Notes: generated from the letters alone by a model not told the origin. Counted from the stretch's first letter, positions 34,387-44,522 are shown. The stretch: 64,000 nt of DNA from CAVRJC01 sp963721435 (GCA_963721435.1 CAVRJC010000012.1:1488001-1552000), one strand, 5' to 3'. Made by a program: numbers and translations.

Positions 34387-34620
34387 ATGCCGGATGAAGC
34401 GTCGACGCAGTCGAGTCGCAACATCAACTGGAAGCTGATCTCGATCGGTGCGCTGGTCGCCCTGCTGGTGCTCTTCGCGGTGCTGAACACCCATGAGGTG
34501 GGCGTCGACTACATCTTCGGCACGTTCAGCGCGTCGATGATCGTCGTGATCGTGATCTCGGCGGCGTTCGGGTTGGCGCTCGGCGCACTGCTCATGCACC
34601 GCCGCGACACCAGGCCCTAG
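34387..34620 (+). CDS. LapA-like (DUF1049) small membrane protein
   Basis: The product is 77 residues with two membrane helices (LISIGALVALLVLFAVLN and MIVVIVISAAFGLALGALL), the LapA/YciS layout. LapA helps control lipopolysaccharide synthesis in Gram-negative bacteria; in actinobacteria the role is unknown. Starts five bases after the lysR stop, so it is in the same transcript. Confidence 0.75.
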   Translation: MPDEASTQSSRNINWKLISIGALVALLVLFAVLNTHEVGVDYIFGTFSASMIVVIVISAAFGLALGALLMHRRDTRP

Positions 34621-34635
34621 CGGCGATCGGGGGTG

Positions 34636-35448
34636 TCAGGCGGGCGCGACCGTCGGCCCGCGGCCGGCGCGCGTGAACGCCCGGGCGAGGACGAAGGCGA
34701 TGCCGAGCACCGTGAAGCCGGCGACCGCGTCGAGCACGTAGTGGTTCGCGGTGATCACGATCGCGGTGACGGTGAGCACCGGGTAACAGGCCGCGAGGAC
34801 CTTCGCCCACGTGTGGCGGAGCCGCGGCACGAGCACGCACGCGCACCACAGGGCCCACGCGCAGTGCACGCTCGGCATCGCCGCGTACTGGTTCGAGATC
34901 TTGTTCATCGCACCGGAGTTGAACGACCAGAACGCAGGGTCCTTGGCGAGGGTGTCGATGAAGCCGTAGCTGTGCGGGAGGAGTCGCGGCGGCATGAGCG
35001 GGTACAGCGCGAAGCCGATCAGCGCAACGGCCGTCGCCACCGCGATCGTGTTGCGCCAGAGCGGGTAGTCGTTCGTCCACCGTCGGTACAGGTACACCAT
35101 CACGGAGCCGGTCACGATGAAGTGCAGCGACCCGTAGAAGTAGTTGGCGCCGATGATGAGCGGCCGCACGTGCATCGCCCACGACTGGAGCGTCTGCTCG
35201 TGGTAGATCCCCAGGTCGAGCTGCAGCCGGACGATCTCCTTCGCGTGGCGGAACGCGTCGGCCCTGTCGGCGTCGTTGAGGTTCCGGATCGTCGAGTAGA
35301 CGAAGTAGAAGACGGCGAGGAAGCCGACCTCGACCCACCAGTACAACGTGCGCCCGTCGCGCAGCCGCCGCCCGCCGCGCAGGCGACGGTGCAGCGGCGG
35401 TGGGGAAGGTTCGGCGGCGGTGACCGTCTCCGAGCCGGCCGCGGTCAT
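34636..35448 (-). CDS. PAP2-superfamily membrane phosphatase/inositol-lipid enzyme
   Basis: The protein is 270 residues with six membrane segments. PAP2 motifs: PPRLLP, MPSVHCAWALW and NHYVLDAVAGF (catalytic His residues). The layout resembles actinobacterial inositol-phosphoceramide/PI-type synthases (AUR1-like) as well as lipid phosphatases. The ATG overlaps the stop of the flippase-like gene (ATGA at 35445), so the two are co-translated, probably for a shared lipid-linked substrate. Confidence 0.8.
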   Translation of the reverse strand: MTAAGSETVTAAEPSPPPLHRRLRGGRRLRDGRTLYWWVEVGFLAVFYFVYSTIRNLNDADRADAFRHAKEIVRLQLDLGIYHEQTLQSWAMHVRPLIIGANYFYGSLHFIVTGSVMVYLYRRWTNDYPLWRNTIAVATAVALIGFALYPLMPPRLLPHSYGFIDTLAKDPAFWSFNSGAMNKISNQYAAMPSVHCAWALWCACVLVPRLRHTWAKVLAACYPVLTVTAIVITANHYVLDAVAGFTVLGIAFVLARAFTRAGRGPTVAPA

Positions 35449-36470
35449 GGTGTGGGGACGTGTTCCGGTTCCAGCGGCGCGGGCTCGTGCTGGCGGTGCC
35501 CGACCGCGAATGCAGGTGCCCCGAGCAGGCTCACGACCAACATCATCCCGTACCAGAGCAGGCCGACGCCGATGGCGCGTCCCGTGGGGACACCGAGCGG
35601 GTGCAGGAACAGGACGAGCAGCCCTTCACGGATGCCGAGGCCCGAGAGCGAGATGGGCATCACCTGACCGGAGGCGACCGCAGGCACGAACGCCAGCACC
35701 GCCGCGTTCGGCACGTCGACGCCGAGCGCGTGGATCGCGCACCACACCACCAGTACCACGGAGAACTGGTACACGAACGCCGCGAACAGCACCCCCAACG
35801 CCTGCTTGGGCTCTCGCCGGATGCGGTCGACGCCGACGTGCACCGCCCCGATGAAGCGCATCCAGTTGGCGTGGTCGGCGAACCGGCCCGCCATCTTGGG
35901 GTGGCCCGCCACGACGAGGATCACGACGAACGAGACGATCGACGCGACCTCGATGGCCGCCGCGATCCACGCGTGAGGGACCTCGAGGAGCGACGGCATC
36001 ATCGCGAAACCCATGAACGTGAGCACGGGGAGCACGATGAAGCCGCTCAGACGCTCGATCACCACCGACGCGAAGGCGACGTCGGAGGTACCGGTGGACT
36101 TCCCGGCCCGACTGACCCGGAGCACGTCGCCCCCGATCGTGGACGGCAGCACGTTGCCGACGAATTGCCCGGCGAGGTAGTGCGACAGGAGCGTGCGGAG
36201 CGACACGTGCGTGTCGAAGACCGCGAAGACGCGCTGCCAGCGCCAGGCCGACAGCACGAAGCCGACCAGCGTCATCAGCAGTCCGGCGACGAGGAATGCG
36301 ATCGTGCCCGCATGATCGTTGCGAGGGGTGATGCTGCCGGCGGGGATCTTCGTGATCAGGAACGCCAGCAGCGCGACGCTCACCGCGATGCGAAGGCCGA
36401 GCTTCACGGGTGCGGACAGGCGGGGGCGCCGTGTGAGATCGCGCGCGTGCGCCGCGTCCGGGGCCACCAT
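35445..36470 (-). CDS. Flippase-like membrane protein of the LPG-synthase TM family
   Basis: The protein is 341 residues with eight to nine membrane helices. LAGQFVGNVLPSTIGGDVLR is the family hallmark, and the late motif is GQVMPISLSGLGIREGLL. Members often flip or transport lipid-linked sugars next to glycosyltransferases. It heads a two-gene unit with the PAP2 protein. Second copy of the family in the window (the other is at 2938). Confidence 0.85.
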   Translation of the reverse strand: MVAPDAAHARDLTRRPRLSAPVKLGLRIAVSVALLAFLITKIPAGSITPRNDHAGTIAFLVAGLLMTLVGFVLSAWRWQRVFAVFDTHVSLRTLLSHYLAGQFVGNVLPSTIGGDVLRVSRAGKSTGTSDVAFASVVIERLSGFIVLPVLTFMGFAMMPSLLEVPHAWIAAAIEVASIVSFVVILVVAGHPKMAGRFADHANWMRFIGAVHVGVDRIRREPKQALGVLFAAFVYQFSVVLVVWCAIHALGVDVPNAAVLAFVPAVASGQVMPISLSGLGIREGLLVLFLHPLGVPTGRAIGVGLLWYGMMLVVSLLGAPAFAVGHRQHEPAPLEPEHVPTP

Positions 36471-36532
36471 TCCCTCATGTTACGGGGTGCCCGGGGGACG
36501 GTTCACCCGGGTGCCCGGTAGGGTCACGCCCG

Positions 36533-37408
36533 ATGACCGGCGAGGCGCGAACCGTGACGGTCGACGACGGCGTGCGGCTCGCGACCGTCGCCGCGGGCCC
36601 CGAAGCCGCGCCCGGGCTCCTGTTGGTCCACGGATTCGGTGGTGCCAAGGAGGACTTCGGCGACCACGTCGACGCGCTTGCCGTCGATCACCGAGTGGTC
36701 GTGTTCGACCACCGCGGGCATGGGTCGAGTGACGCGCCCGACGACCCCGCGGCGTACAGCCTCGACCGGCTCGCGGCCGACACGGTCGCGGTCGCCGACG
36801 CCCACGACCTCCGCGACCTGCGGCTGCTGGGGCACTCCATGGGCGGGATGGTCACGCGTCGGGTCGTGATCGCGCACCCTGAGCGTGCCGTCGCCTGGGT
36901 CTTCATGGACACCTCGCCCGGCCCGCCTCCCGGCATCGACCCCGACATCGTCGCGTTCGGCGTGGCCATCGTGCAGGCCGACGGCATGGGCGCACTGCGC
37001 GCGGCGCAGGACGAGCTCGACCCGCTCGGATCGCCGGCGTACCAGCGCGTGCTGCGGGAGCGCCCGGGCTTCCGCGAGTACGCCGACCGGAAATGGGCAT
37101 CGCTGTCACCGGTGATGTGGGCGACGCTGGCGGTCGAGATCACGTCGCAGCCGGATCAGTCCGCCGACCTCGCGGCGGTGGCGGCGGCCCGGTGCCCCCC
37201 GACGCTCGTGATCGTCGGGGAGCAGGACACACCGTTCCTCCCCGGATCCCATGCGATCGCGGGCGCGATCCCGGCCGCGCGCCTTGCCGTCATCCCGGAG
37301 GGCGGCCACTCACCGCAGTTCGAGAACCCCGCGGCGTGGCACGCGGTCATGCGCGAGTTCCTCGACGAGCTGGCCGGTCTCGACGAGCTCGCGGAGGACG
37401 CGCGCTAG
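36533..37408 (+). CDS. Alpha/beta hydrolase
   Basis: The protein is 291 residues. LLLVHGFGGAKEDF carries the oxyanion-hole HG. The nucleophile elbow is GHSMGG with Ser 102; VGEQDTPF gives the Asp and GGHSPQ the His of the triad. Substrate unknown; the cap (LRAAQDELDPLG) is like ester or lactone hydrolases. Its end overlaps the convergent thioesterase gene by four bases. Confidence 0.88.
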   Translation: MTGEARTVTVDDGVRLATVAAGPEAAPGLLLVHGFGGAKEDFGDHVDALAVDHRVVVFDHRGHGSSDAPDDPAAYSLDRLAADTVAVADAHDLRDLRLLGHSMGGMVTRRVVIAHPERAVAWVFMDTSPGPPPGIDPDIVAFGVAIVQADGMGALRAAQDELDPLGSPAYQRVLRERPGFREYADRKWASLSPVMWATLAVEITSQPDQSADLAAVAAARCPPTLVIVGEQDTPFLPGSHAIAGAIPAARLAVIPEGGHSPQFENPAAWHAVMREFLDELAGLDELAEDAR

Positions 37409-37788
37409 TCGCCCGACGCCTTGTCGATGAAGCGGGAGCGCTCCACGATCACGCGTGTGATCCGGCCGGCGGCGACGAGCCCGTGGCCGTCGTTGACCGA
37501 GACCCGGAACGTGAGCCGTCGACCCTCGATCGACTCCAACGTCGCTTCGGCCCGCACCTTGCCCCCGACCGCCGTCGGCGCGAGGTGGTCGAGCTGCACC
37601 CGGTAGCCGACGCTGGTGCTGCCCTCGGCCAGCTCACCGTCGATCGCCATCACCGACGCCTCCTCGGCGAGGGTGACGACGCGCGGTGTGGCCAGCACCG
37701 GGACGTCACCGGTGTGGAGCGCGAGCGCGGTGTCGCCTTCGCCGACGACGAGCTCGACGGCAGCGGCCAAGCCCGGGCGCAGAGACAT
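37405..37788 (-). CDS. Hotdog-fold thioesterase (FlK-like)
   Basis: The product is 127 residues. The pattern VLATPRVVTLAEEASV, LDHLAPTAVGGKVRAEATLE and FRVSVNDGHGLVAAG matches the FlK-like acyl-CoA thioesterase family (hotdog fold), with Glu near 43 as the likely catalytic residue. It would hydrolyse a small acyl-CoA. Convergent with the alpha/beta hydrolase gene and divergent from tldD. Confidence 0.78.
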   Translation of the reverse strand: MSLRPGLAAAVELVVGEGDTALALHTGDVPVLATPRVVTLAEEASVMAIDGELAEGSTSVGYRVQLDHLAPTAVGGKVRAEATLESIEGRRLTFRVSVNDGHGLVAAGRITRVIVERSRFIDKASGD

Positions 37789-37819
37789 CGGCCTACGATA
37801 GACAACCCCGTAGGAGGCA

Positions 37820-39214
37820 ATGTTGATCGAAGAGGCGGTTCTTCAGCGCACGCTCCAAAGTGCGCTCCAGCATGGTGGCGACTTCGCCGAGGTGTTCGCC
37901 GAGGACCGACGCCTGGCGTCGGCACGGTTCGACGACGGCAAAGTCGAGGAATTCACCTCGGGACGTGAACGCGGCGCCGGGATCCGCGTCGTGCGGGGTG
38001 ATTCCACCGGGTACGCACACACCGCCGACCTCACCGAGCGGGGCCTGCGCGACGCCGCCGACGCCGCGGCCGCCGCTGCGCAGGGCGCGCCGGGCGAGAC
38101 CCGCGTCGTGGCCCTGGAGCGCCAGTCGGTCCGGCGGCCACACGAGGTGCGCGAGCTGCCCGAGACCGTCGACAAAGCGCGCAAGGCCGAGGTGCTGGAG
38201 CGCGCCGATCACGCGGCCCGGTCCGAGAGCGACTCCATCCGTCAGGTCAGCGCCACGTACGCCGACGCCCGCCGCCAGGTGCTGATCGCCAACTCCGACG
38301 GCCTGCTGGTCGAGGACGACCGCGTGCGCACCCGCTTCGGCGTGCAGTGCGTGGCGGTCGGCGACACCGGCATGCAGACCGGGTTCGAGGCCCCCGGCCG
38401 CACGGTCGGCTTCGAGCTGTTCGACGAGATCGATCCCGAAGCCGTCGCCCGTACGGCCGCGCAGCGCGCGCTCACGATGCTGCGGGCGCGACCCGCGCCG
38501 CGCGGCAAGCTGCCGGTCGTGCTCAAGAAGGGCGCGGGCGGTGTGCTCTTCCACGAAGCGTGCGGGCACGGGCTCGAAGCCGACCTCGTGGCGCGTGACG
38601 CGTCGGTGTTCCGCGGTCGGGTCGGCGAGCTCGTTGCGTCGCCACTCATCACGCTGGTCGACGACGGCACCTACGCGCGCGAGTGGGGCACGTACGCGAT
38701 CGACGACGAAGGCGCGCCGGCACAACGGAACGTGCTCATCGAAGACGGCGTGCTCACCGACTACATGTGGGACCTCGTGCGCGCGCGCAAGAACGGGCGC
38801 GCGAGCAGCGGCAACGGGCGCCGCGAGACGTATCAGCACCTGCCGATGGTGCGGATGACGAACACCTTCCTGCTCCAGGGCGACGACGATCCCGACGCCA
38901 TCATCAGTGACACCGAGCACGGTCTCTACTGCGTCGCGCTGGGCGGCGGTCAGGTGAACACCGCGACCGGCGACTTCGTGTTCGGCATCACCGAGGCCTA
39001 CATGATCGAGAACGGCGAGATCACCGAGCCGGTGCGCGCCGCGCAGCTCATCGGGAACGGGCCCGAGACGCTCCGCCTGGTCGACGCCGTGGGCTCCGAC
39101 TTCGACACGTGGGCGGGCACGTGCGGCAAGGACGGCCAAGGGGTGCCGGTCTCCTCGGGCCAGCCCACGCTGCGGGTCGCCGAGCTCACCGTGGGTGGCA
39201 CCGCCGGTGACTGA
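37820..39214 (+). CDS. tldD: TldD metalloprotease subunit
   Basis: The 464-residue protein has the zinc site HEACGHGLEAD (HExxxH, His 245). The upstream conserved region reads VFAEDRRLASARFDDGKVEE. TldD and TldE form a protease that degrades small unfolded peptides and matures some natural products. AGGAGG lies only two bases before the ATG at 37820, so a TTG at 37823 (five-base spacing) could be the real start. Its stop overlaps the pmbA GTG by eight bases. Confidence 0.93.
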   Translation: MLIEEAVLQRTLQSALQHGGDFAEVFAEDRRLASARFDDGKVEEFTSGRERGAGIRVVRGDSTGYAHTADLTERGLRDAADAAAAAAQGAPGETRVVALERQSVRRPHEVRELPETVDKARKAEVLERADHAARSESDSIRQVSATYADARRQVLIANSDGLLVEDDRVRTRFGVQCVAVGDTGMQTGFEAPGRTVGFELFDEIDPEAVARTAAQRALTMLRARPAPRGKLPVVLKKGAGGVLFHEACGHGLEADLVARDASVFRGRVGELVASPLITLVDDGTYAREWGTYAIDDEGAPAQRNVLIEDGVLTDYMWDLVRARKNGRASSGNGRRETYQHLPMVRMTNTFLLQGDDDPDAIISDTEHGLYCVALGGGQVNTATGDFVFGITEAYMIENGEITEPVRAAQLIGNGPETLRLVDAVGSDFDTWAGTCGKDGQGVPVSSGQPTLRVAELTVGGTAGD

Positions 39215-40566
39215 CGTCGATCTCCTCGAGCTCGCGCGGGGCGTCGCGGGCTCGGCGCGCGGGAGCGAGCAGATCGAGGCCTACGCGGTGCGGTCGCACG
39301 ACGTCGACGTGAAGGTGTTCGACGGCGAGGTCGAGTCACTTGCCGTCGCGGTGATCGAGGGCGTCGGCATCCGTGTGATCAGCGACCACCGCCAGGGCTA
39401 CGCCTGGTCGGGCTCGTTGGATCCCGAGGTCGTCGCGGAAACGCTCGCCGACGCGCGCGACAACGCCGGCTTCGGCGCACCGGATGACGCGTACGCGCTC
39501 GCGACGCCCGCCGACTTCGCCGGCGTCACGCCGAGCACGCTCGACCTGTGGCGCGACGACGTGCTCGCGGTCGACACCGCGCGCAAGGTCGCGCTCGCGC
39601 TCGACCTCGACGCGGCAACCAAGGCATTCGATCCGCGCGTGCGCGGCGTCGAGTCGTCGAGCTACGGCGATGGCGCGATCGAGAGTGCCGTCGCGAACTC
39701 GTGTGGCGTCGAAGCCCGCACGCGGCGCACGATGTGCTCGATCTCTGCCTACGCGATGGCGGGCGACGGCGCGGAGACGCGCACCGGAAGCGGGTTCTCG
39801 GCCGCCCGATCGTTCGCCGAGCTCGACGTCGAGGAAGCCGCGCGCGACGCCGCCGAACGCGCGGTGCGCCTCCTCGGCGCGCGCCAACCGTCGTCGCGTC
39901 GGCTGCCGGTCGTGCTCGACCCGCTCGTCACCCGGTCGTTGCTCGGCCTCGTCGGCAACGCGTTGGGTGGTGAGGCGATCATCAAGGGCCGGTCGCTCTT
40001 CGTCGGACGCGAAGGCGAAGACGTCGCGGCGCCGCACATCACGGTGGTCGACGACCCCACCCTCGCCGACTCCTTCGGCGCCGCGCCGCACGACTCCGAA
40101 GGCGTCGCCACCCGGCGGGTCGATCTCGTCAGTAGGTGGCCGTCTCGACGGGTTCCTGCACAACGTGTTCACTGCCCGCAAGGCCGGGAGCCGCACCACG
40201 GGCTCGGCGGTACGCGGCGGCTTCAAGTCGGCGCCCGGTGTCGGCGCCCGCGCGCTGTTCCTCGTGCCCGGCGACCTCACGCCCGAGCAGATCATGGCCT
40301 CGGTCCCGGAAGCGCTCTACGTGCAGACGGTCAGCGGGCTGCACTCCGGCACCAACATCGTGAGCGGCGACTTCTCGGTGGGCGCCGACGGCCTCATGGT
40401 GCGGGGCGGCGAGCTCGCCGAGCCGGTGCGCGAGATCACGATCGCGTCCACCCTCCAGCGCATGCTCCTCGACATCGTCCATGTGGGGAGCGATCTGCGG
40501 TGGCTGCCCGGAGGCGGGGCGGGCATGACCCTGCTCATCGGTGACATGTCGATCGCGGGGTCGTGA
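39207..40566 (+). CDS. pmbA: TldE/PmbA protease subunit, frameshifted
   Basis: Together two frames give the full TldE/PmbA partner, about 452 residues. The start is a GTG at 39207 (VTDVDLLELARGV), inside the tldD end. The first frame runs to GVATRRVDLV; the second resumes GGRLDGFLHNVFTARKAGSR and ends GAGMTLLIGDMSIAGS. The break is near 40130-40136 and fits one extra base. TldE lacks the metal motif and supports TldD. An artefact is likely, since tldD next to it is intact. Confidence 0.88.
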
Positions 40567-40615
40567 ACGAGGCGGTCCGCGCCTTTCAGGTTGGGATTGG
40601 TAGTTTCGACGCTCT

Positions 40616-41598
40616 GTGAGCACGGAAACCGCGCCGGTCGGCGCACTGCTCCGCAAACGCAAGTGGCTGATCCTGTGGGCGGTCGGGGTCGTGGTCTACG
40701 AGGCCAGCTTCGGCATGCCGTTGTCGCGCGCACCGTGTTCGCGATCATCGGCCTGGGCCTCCTCGCGTGGAGCTCAGGGAGTGACCACGCCTTGTCGCGC
40801 ATCGTGGCGGACTGGCTCCCGTTGTTCGCGATCCTCTACGCGTACGACCTCCTGCGCAGCGTCGCCGACACGTGGCTCACGCCGCACGTCTACCCGCAGA
40901 TCGAGTTCGACCGGTTCCTCTTCGGGGGCACCGTCCCCACCGTCGAGCTCCAGCGCGCGCTCTACACGCCGGGCACCGCGCACGTGTGGGACTACTTCGC
41001 GTTCTTCACGTATCTCACGCACTTCATCGTGCCGATCGGCGTCGCCGCGGTGCTGTGGAAGGTCGCGCACGACAAGTTCCGTCGCTACGTCTTCCTGTTC
41101 GTGAACCTGACGTTCATCACGTTCCTCACCTATCTCTTCTATCCCACGGTGCCGCCGTGGATGGCAAGTCGGATGGGTGCCATCGCACCCACGTCGAAGA
41201 TCATCGACGACATGTGGATCCACATCGGGCTCAAGAGCGGTGCGGAGGTGTTCTCGGCGACGAGCCACCTGGCGAATCCCGTCGCCGCGGTTCCATCGCT
41301 GCACACCGCGTACCCGGTGCTCATCATGTTGTTCTTCTGGAGCGCGGCCGGGCGCCGGCGCTGGTGGCTGCCCCTTTACCCGATCGCGATGTCGTTCACC
41401 CTGATCTACACGTCGGAGCACTACTTCTTCGACATCGTGCTCGGATGGCTCTACGCGGTCGGGGTCTACGTGGTCGGCTCCGCGGTGTACTCCGCCTACT
41501 TCGAGCGCAGGACGTCGATGCCGTCGACGGTCGCGACGCGCCGCCAGTTCCCGTGGGTGAGGAACCGCGAGAAGGCGGGCACGGTCGCCGGCGGGTAG
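40616..41598 (+). CDS. PAP2-superfamily membrane protein, frameshifted
   Basis: About 327 residues across two frames. The N-terminus (MSTETAPVGALLRKRKWLIL) is in one frame and joins near 40705-40730 to ARTVFAIIGLGLLAWSSGSD in the other. Catalytic PAP2 motifs are PTVPPWMA, VPSLHTAYPVL and SEHYFFDIVLGWLY. It resembles the PAP2 protein at 34636 and AUR1-type inositol-lipid enzymes. Unusually, its last 103 bases overlap the end of the convergent glycosyltransferase gene. Confidence 0.78.
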
Positions 41599-43004
41599 AA
41601 GCCGGCGTTGCGCTGATCAGCCGTCGACATGTCGAAGATCAGCGTGGGCGGGTGGTTCTTCAGGTCGGCGAGGAACTGCTGCATCGCGCCTGGGGTCGCG
41701 TACTGCGCGCCGACGCGATCCGCAGGGCGGCCGCCGCTCGCGCCGGTGACGAAGCCGGTGGTGGGGAAGCGCGTCGCGGGGCGGCGATCCGACGCCCAGT
41801 AGACCTCCGGCGCCTGGCCCCACACGAGGATGCGATCGCCGGGCTTCGTGTGCTGGCGGGCATACGCCGCCGCCGCGAGCGCGAGGTGGAGGTTGCGGTC
41901 GGTGCGCTGCTCGAACGCGGTCGGGAGGTAAGAGGCCACGGGCACGAGCGCGAGCACTGCCACCAGGACGATCCCCGCGCGGCGGTCGAAGAACGAGTGC
42001 GACACGAGCCCGCGACCCGCGAGCAGCGCCAGCGGTGGGATCACCTGCAGGTAGTAGTGCGGGAAGAACCGCAGCCCTGCGGCCACCGCGATCAGGCCGG
42101 AGACGAGCCACAGCCAGAGGTCGGCATCGTCGCGCCAGTGCTTCCACGCCGATGCCGCGAGCACGATCAGCGCCGCGCTCCCGAACAGGAACCAGCCCGT
42201 GTTCTTCGCGCCGAGGCCGGCCGCGTAGCCGAGCACCCCACTCGCATCCAGGTACCCGCCGCTGCCCGTGAACACCCAGAAGAAGAAGTCGTGGAAGCCG
42301 AAGATCAACGCGGCGAGCAGGATGGGCACCGCGAACGCGATCGCGAGCACGGCGAGACCCCGCGCGCGGCGGAACTTCCACGCGAGGAACGCGAGTGGCA
42401 ACAGCGTGGTTGCCGCGGTCTGCTTGGTCAGCGTGGCCACCGCAAGCGTCGCGCCGGACGCGGCGGGGCGGCGGCGCGCGCCCAGCACGACCGCTGCGGT
42501 CATCAGCGGGAGCATGAACACCTCGAAGTTCGCCGCCTGCGCGTCCTGGGGCCGGAACGCGGTCGCGGCCAGGAGGTAGAGCACGCCGACGGTGACGTCG
42601 GTGTACCGGGCTGCAGACCGACCAGTGGATCGGTTCGTGAAGCGGCGACGGGCCTCGGCGGTGAGCAGCAGCGCGGTCAGCGCGTGCGCGAGCACCGCGA
42701 GCACGCGGATGGCGGCGAGGTCGTCGCTGCCGGTGATCTCGAACGTGGCGGCATAGAGGTACGGCACGATCGGAGGCTTGCGGTCGACCGCGTCGGTGTA
42801 GAGGTGCCCGCCGTCGTTGATGACCTGCGCCTCGGTGGCGAGGTACGCCTCGTCGGCGTTGAACACGTGGTTCGAGAACGTGGGGATGCGCAGCACCGCG
42901 GCGAGCGCGAGGAACACGAAGAAGAGGACGACGAAGCTGACCCCGGCGCGCGTTCGTTCGGGGAGCTCCGGCGCGGTTGTGGTGCGCGAGAGCGCGTCGT
43001 TCAC
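41496..43004 (-). CDS. GT-C membrane glycosyltransferase (ArnT/PMT-like)
   Basis: The 502-residue protein has about ten membrane helices. The conserved outer-face acidic motif is VFNADEAYLATEAQVIN; RKPPIVPYLYAATF follows as in the ArnT/PMT (GT39/GT83) group. A soluble C-terminal part ends WRRVATVDGIDVLRSK. These enzymes move sugar from a polyprenyl-phosphate donor to a lipid or protein outside the membrane. GTG 43004 overlaps the uppP stop (GTGA), matching a polyprenyl-carrier link. Confidence 0.82.
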   Translation of the reverse strand: MNDALSRTTTAPELPERTRAGVSFVVLFFVFLALAAVLRIPTFSNHVFNADEAYLATEAQVINDGGHLYTDAVDRKPPIVPYLYAATFEITGSDDLAAIRVLAVLAHALTALLLTAEARRRFTNRSTGRSAARYTDVTVGVLYLLAATAFRPQDAQAANFEVFMLPLMTAAVVLGARRRPAASGATLAVATLTKQTAATTLLPLAFLAWKFRRARGLAVLAIAFAVPILLAALIFGFHDFFFWVFTGSGGYLDASGVLGYAAGLGAKNTGWFLFGSAALIVLAASAWKHWRDDADLWLWLVSGLIAVAAGLRFFPHYYLQVIPPLALLAGRGLVSHSFFDRRAGIVLVAVLALVPVASYLPTAFEQRTDRNLHLALAAAAYARQHTKPGDRILVWGQAPEVYWASDRRPATRFPTTGFVTGASGGRPADRVGAQYATPGAMQQFLADLKNHPPTLIFDMSTADQRNAGFYPPATVPAFSRFLTHGNWRRVATVDGIDVLRSK

Positions 43005-43861
43005 CGCAACCCGGTCGCGAACACCACGATCACGATGATGCCGAGCCCGACGCGGTAGATCACGAAGGGAAGGAACGAGTGTGCGCGCAAGTACTTCAGG
43101 AGCACGGCGATCGCGAAGAAGCCGGCGACGCCCGCCGCGATCGTGCCCCACAGGAACGCGCCGCCGTAGCCCTTCGGGATACCGCCTTCGCTCGCGAGCT
43201 TGGCGCCCTTGTACAACACCGCGCCGCCTGTGATCGGGATCGCCATCAGGAACGACAGCCGCGCCGCGCTCTCACGCGTGAAGCGCAACCAGCGCCCGGC
43301 GGTCATGGTGACGCCCGACCGCGACACACCAGGTGACAGCGCGAGCGCCTGGGCGATGCCCATCAGCAGGGCGTCCTTCCGCTGATAATCGTCGTCGGGG
43401 CGCGCGCCGAGCAGCTGATCGGCCCATTGCAGCACCAGGCCGAACACGATCAGGTTCACCCCGATGAGGATCGGGTCGCCGAGCGTGTCCTCGATCACGC
43501 TCTCCAGCAGCGCGCCTGCGATCGCGCCCGGGATCGCCGAGAGCAGGAGCAACCATCCGACCCGTTGGTCGACGGTCGTGATCGCGCGCGCCCGCACGGA
43601 GTCCCACGCCGCGACCACATATCTCCAGACGTCGCGCCGGAAGTACCAGAGCGCGGCGATCAGGGTGCCGAGATGCAGGGCGACGTCGAACGACTTGTTG
43701 AGCGAGTTGTCCGACGCGAGGTCGTGCCATCCGAACAATTGCGGCACGAGGATGAGGTGGCCGCTCGATGAGATGGGCAGGAACTCCGACAAGCCCTGCA
43801 CGATCCCGAGAATGATCGCGTGAAGAACGGGCAAGGCGCGGATGCTATCGGTGTGCTGCAT
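43001..43861 (-). CDS. uppP: Undecaprenyl-diphosphatase (BacA/UppP)
   Basis: The 286-residue protein has the motifs EFLPISSSGHLILVP and SPGVSRSGVTMTAGRWL, the two conserved UppP regions, with eight helices. It recycles undecaprenyl pyrophosphate to the monophosphate carrier and gives bacitracin resistance. The ATG at 43861 has GGAGG directly adjacent, an odd spacing, and overlaps the end of the SAF gene by 17 bases. Coupled to the glycosyltransferase downstream. Confidence 0.94.
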   Translation of the reverse strand: MQHTDSIRALPVLHAIILGIVQGLSEFLPISSSGHLILVPQLFGWHDLASDNSLNKSFDVALHLGTLIAALWYFRRDVWRYVVAAWDSVRARAITTVDQRVGWLLLLSAIPGAIAGALLESVIEDTLGDPILIGVNLIVFGLVLQWADQLLGARPDDDYQRKDALLMGIAQALALSPGVSRSGVTMTAGRWLRFTRESAARLSFLMAIPITGGAVLYKGAKLASEGGIPKGYGGAFLWGTIAAGVAGFFAIAVLLKYLRAHSFLPFVIYRVGLGIIVIVVFATGLR

Positions 43862-44522
43862 CCTCCGGCGGAACCAACGCGATGGTCACCACGCCATTCG
43901 CCTCGGCGAACGCCAGGCGCTCGGCGTCAGCGGCGTCGACGAGCAGCGTGATGCCCAATGTGTCGCCGTGGGCGCCGGTCTGCGTGGCCTCCGTGTCGAC
44001 GGTGATGACGACGACGCCCGCCGCCACGACGACCGTCGACGAACCCGAGTCGCCGCTGCCGACGCCTGCTGTGCCGCCCGTGTCGAAGGTGGCGAGCACG
44101 TCGACCGCCGCGCCGGGGCGCGGGCGAAGCGGGTTGGTCACGATCACGCGCATGGCGCGCATGCCCGCAGGGACCGCGCCGTCGAGGCCGGTACGACGAC
44201 GTGGTGCGAGGTTGGCCGCGGTCACGAACCCACCACGCACCACCGGCACCGTGACCACACGCCCCACCGCGGTGCGGGCACCCTCGATGACGCCGGCCGG
44301 CAGCTCCGATCGGTGCACCGGGCGCTCGGCGAGGTCGGCGGCGCGCAGCTCGGTGCCGAGTGCCACGTCGCGCGTCGTGATCACTGCGTGCACGACCGGC
44401 CCGAGATCAGCGGCGCGGCGGTGGATCGTGGCGAGGTCGGACGCGACGACCACGGCCGTCACCAGCGCGACGGCAGCGGCCGCGACCCAGAGCGCGAGCG
44501 TGCGCGGCGATTGACGAACCAT
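43845..44522 (-). CDS. SAF-domain protein (CpaB-like)
   Basis: The product is 225 residues. One N-terminal helix (TLALWVAAAAVALVTAVVVA) is followed by a SAF domain (HAVITTRDVALGTELRAADL, VTVPVVRGGFVTAANLA) and an RcpC/CpaB-like C-terminal half (NPLRPRPGAAVDVLAT). The family includes pilus-assembly periplasmic proteins, but no pilus genes are near. It follows fmdB by 63 bases on the same strand and probably shares its CIRCE-like operator. A similar fmdB-neighbour order is known in mycobacteria from memory. Confidence 0.75.
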   Translation of the reverse strand: MVRQSPRTLALWVAAAAVALVTAVVVASDLATIHRRAADLGPVVHAVITTRDVALGTELRAADLAERPVHRSELPAGVIEGARTAVGRVVTVPVVRGGFVTAANLAPRRRTGLDGAVPAGMRAMRVIVTNPLRPRPGAAVDVLATFDTGGTAGVGSGDSGSSTVVVAAGVVVITVDTEATQTGAHGDTLGITLLVDAADAERLAFAEANGVVTIALVPPEDAAHR

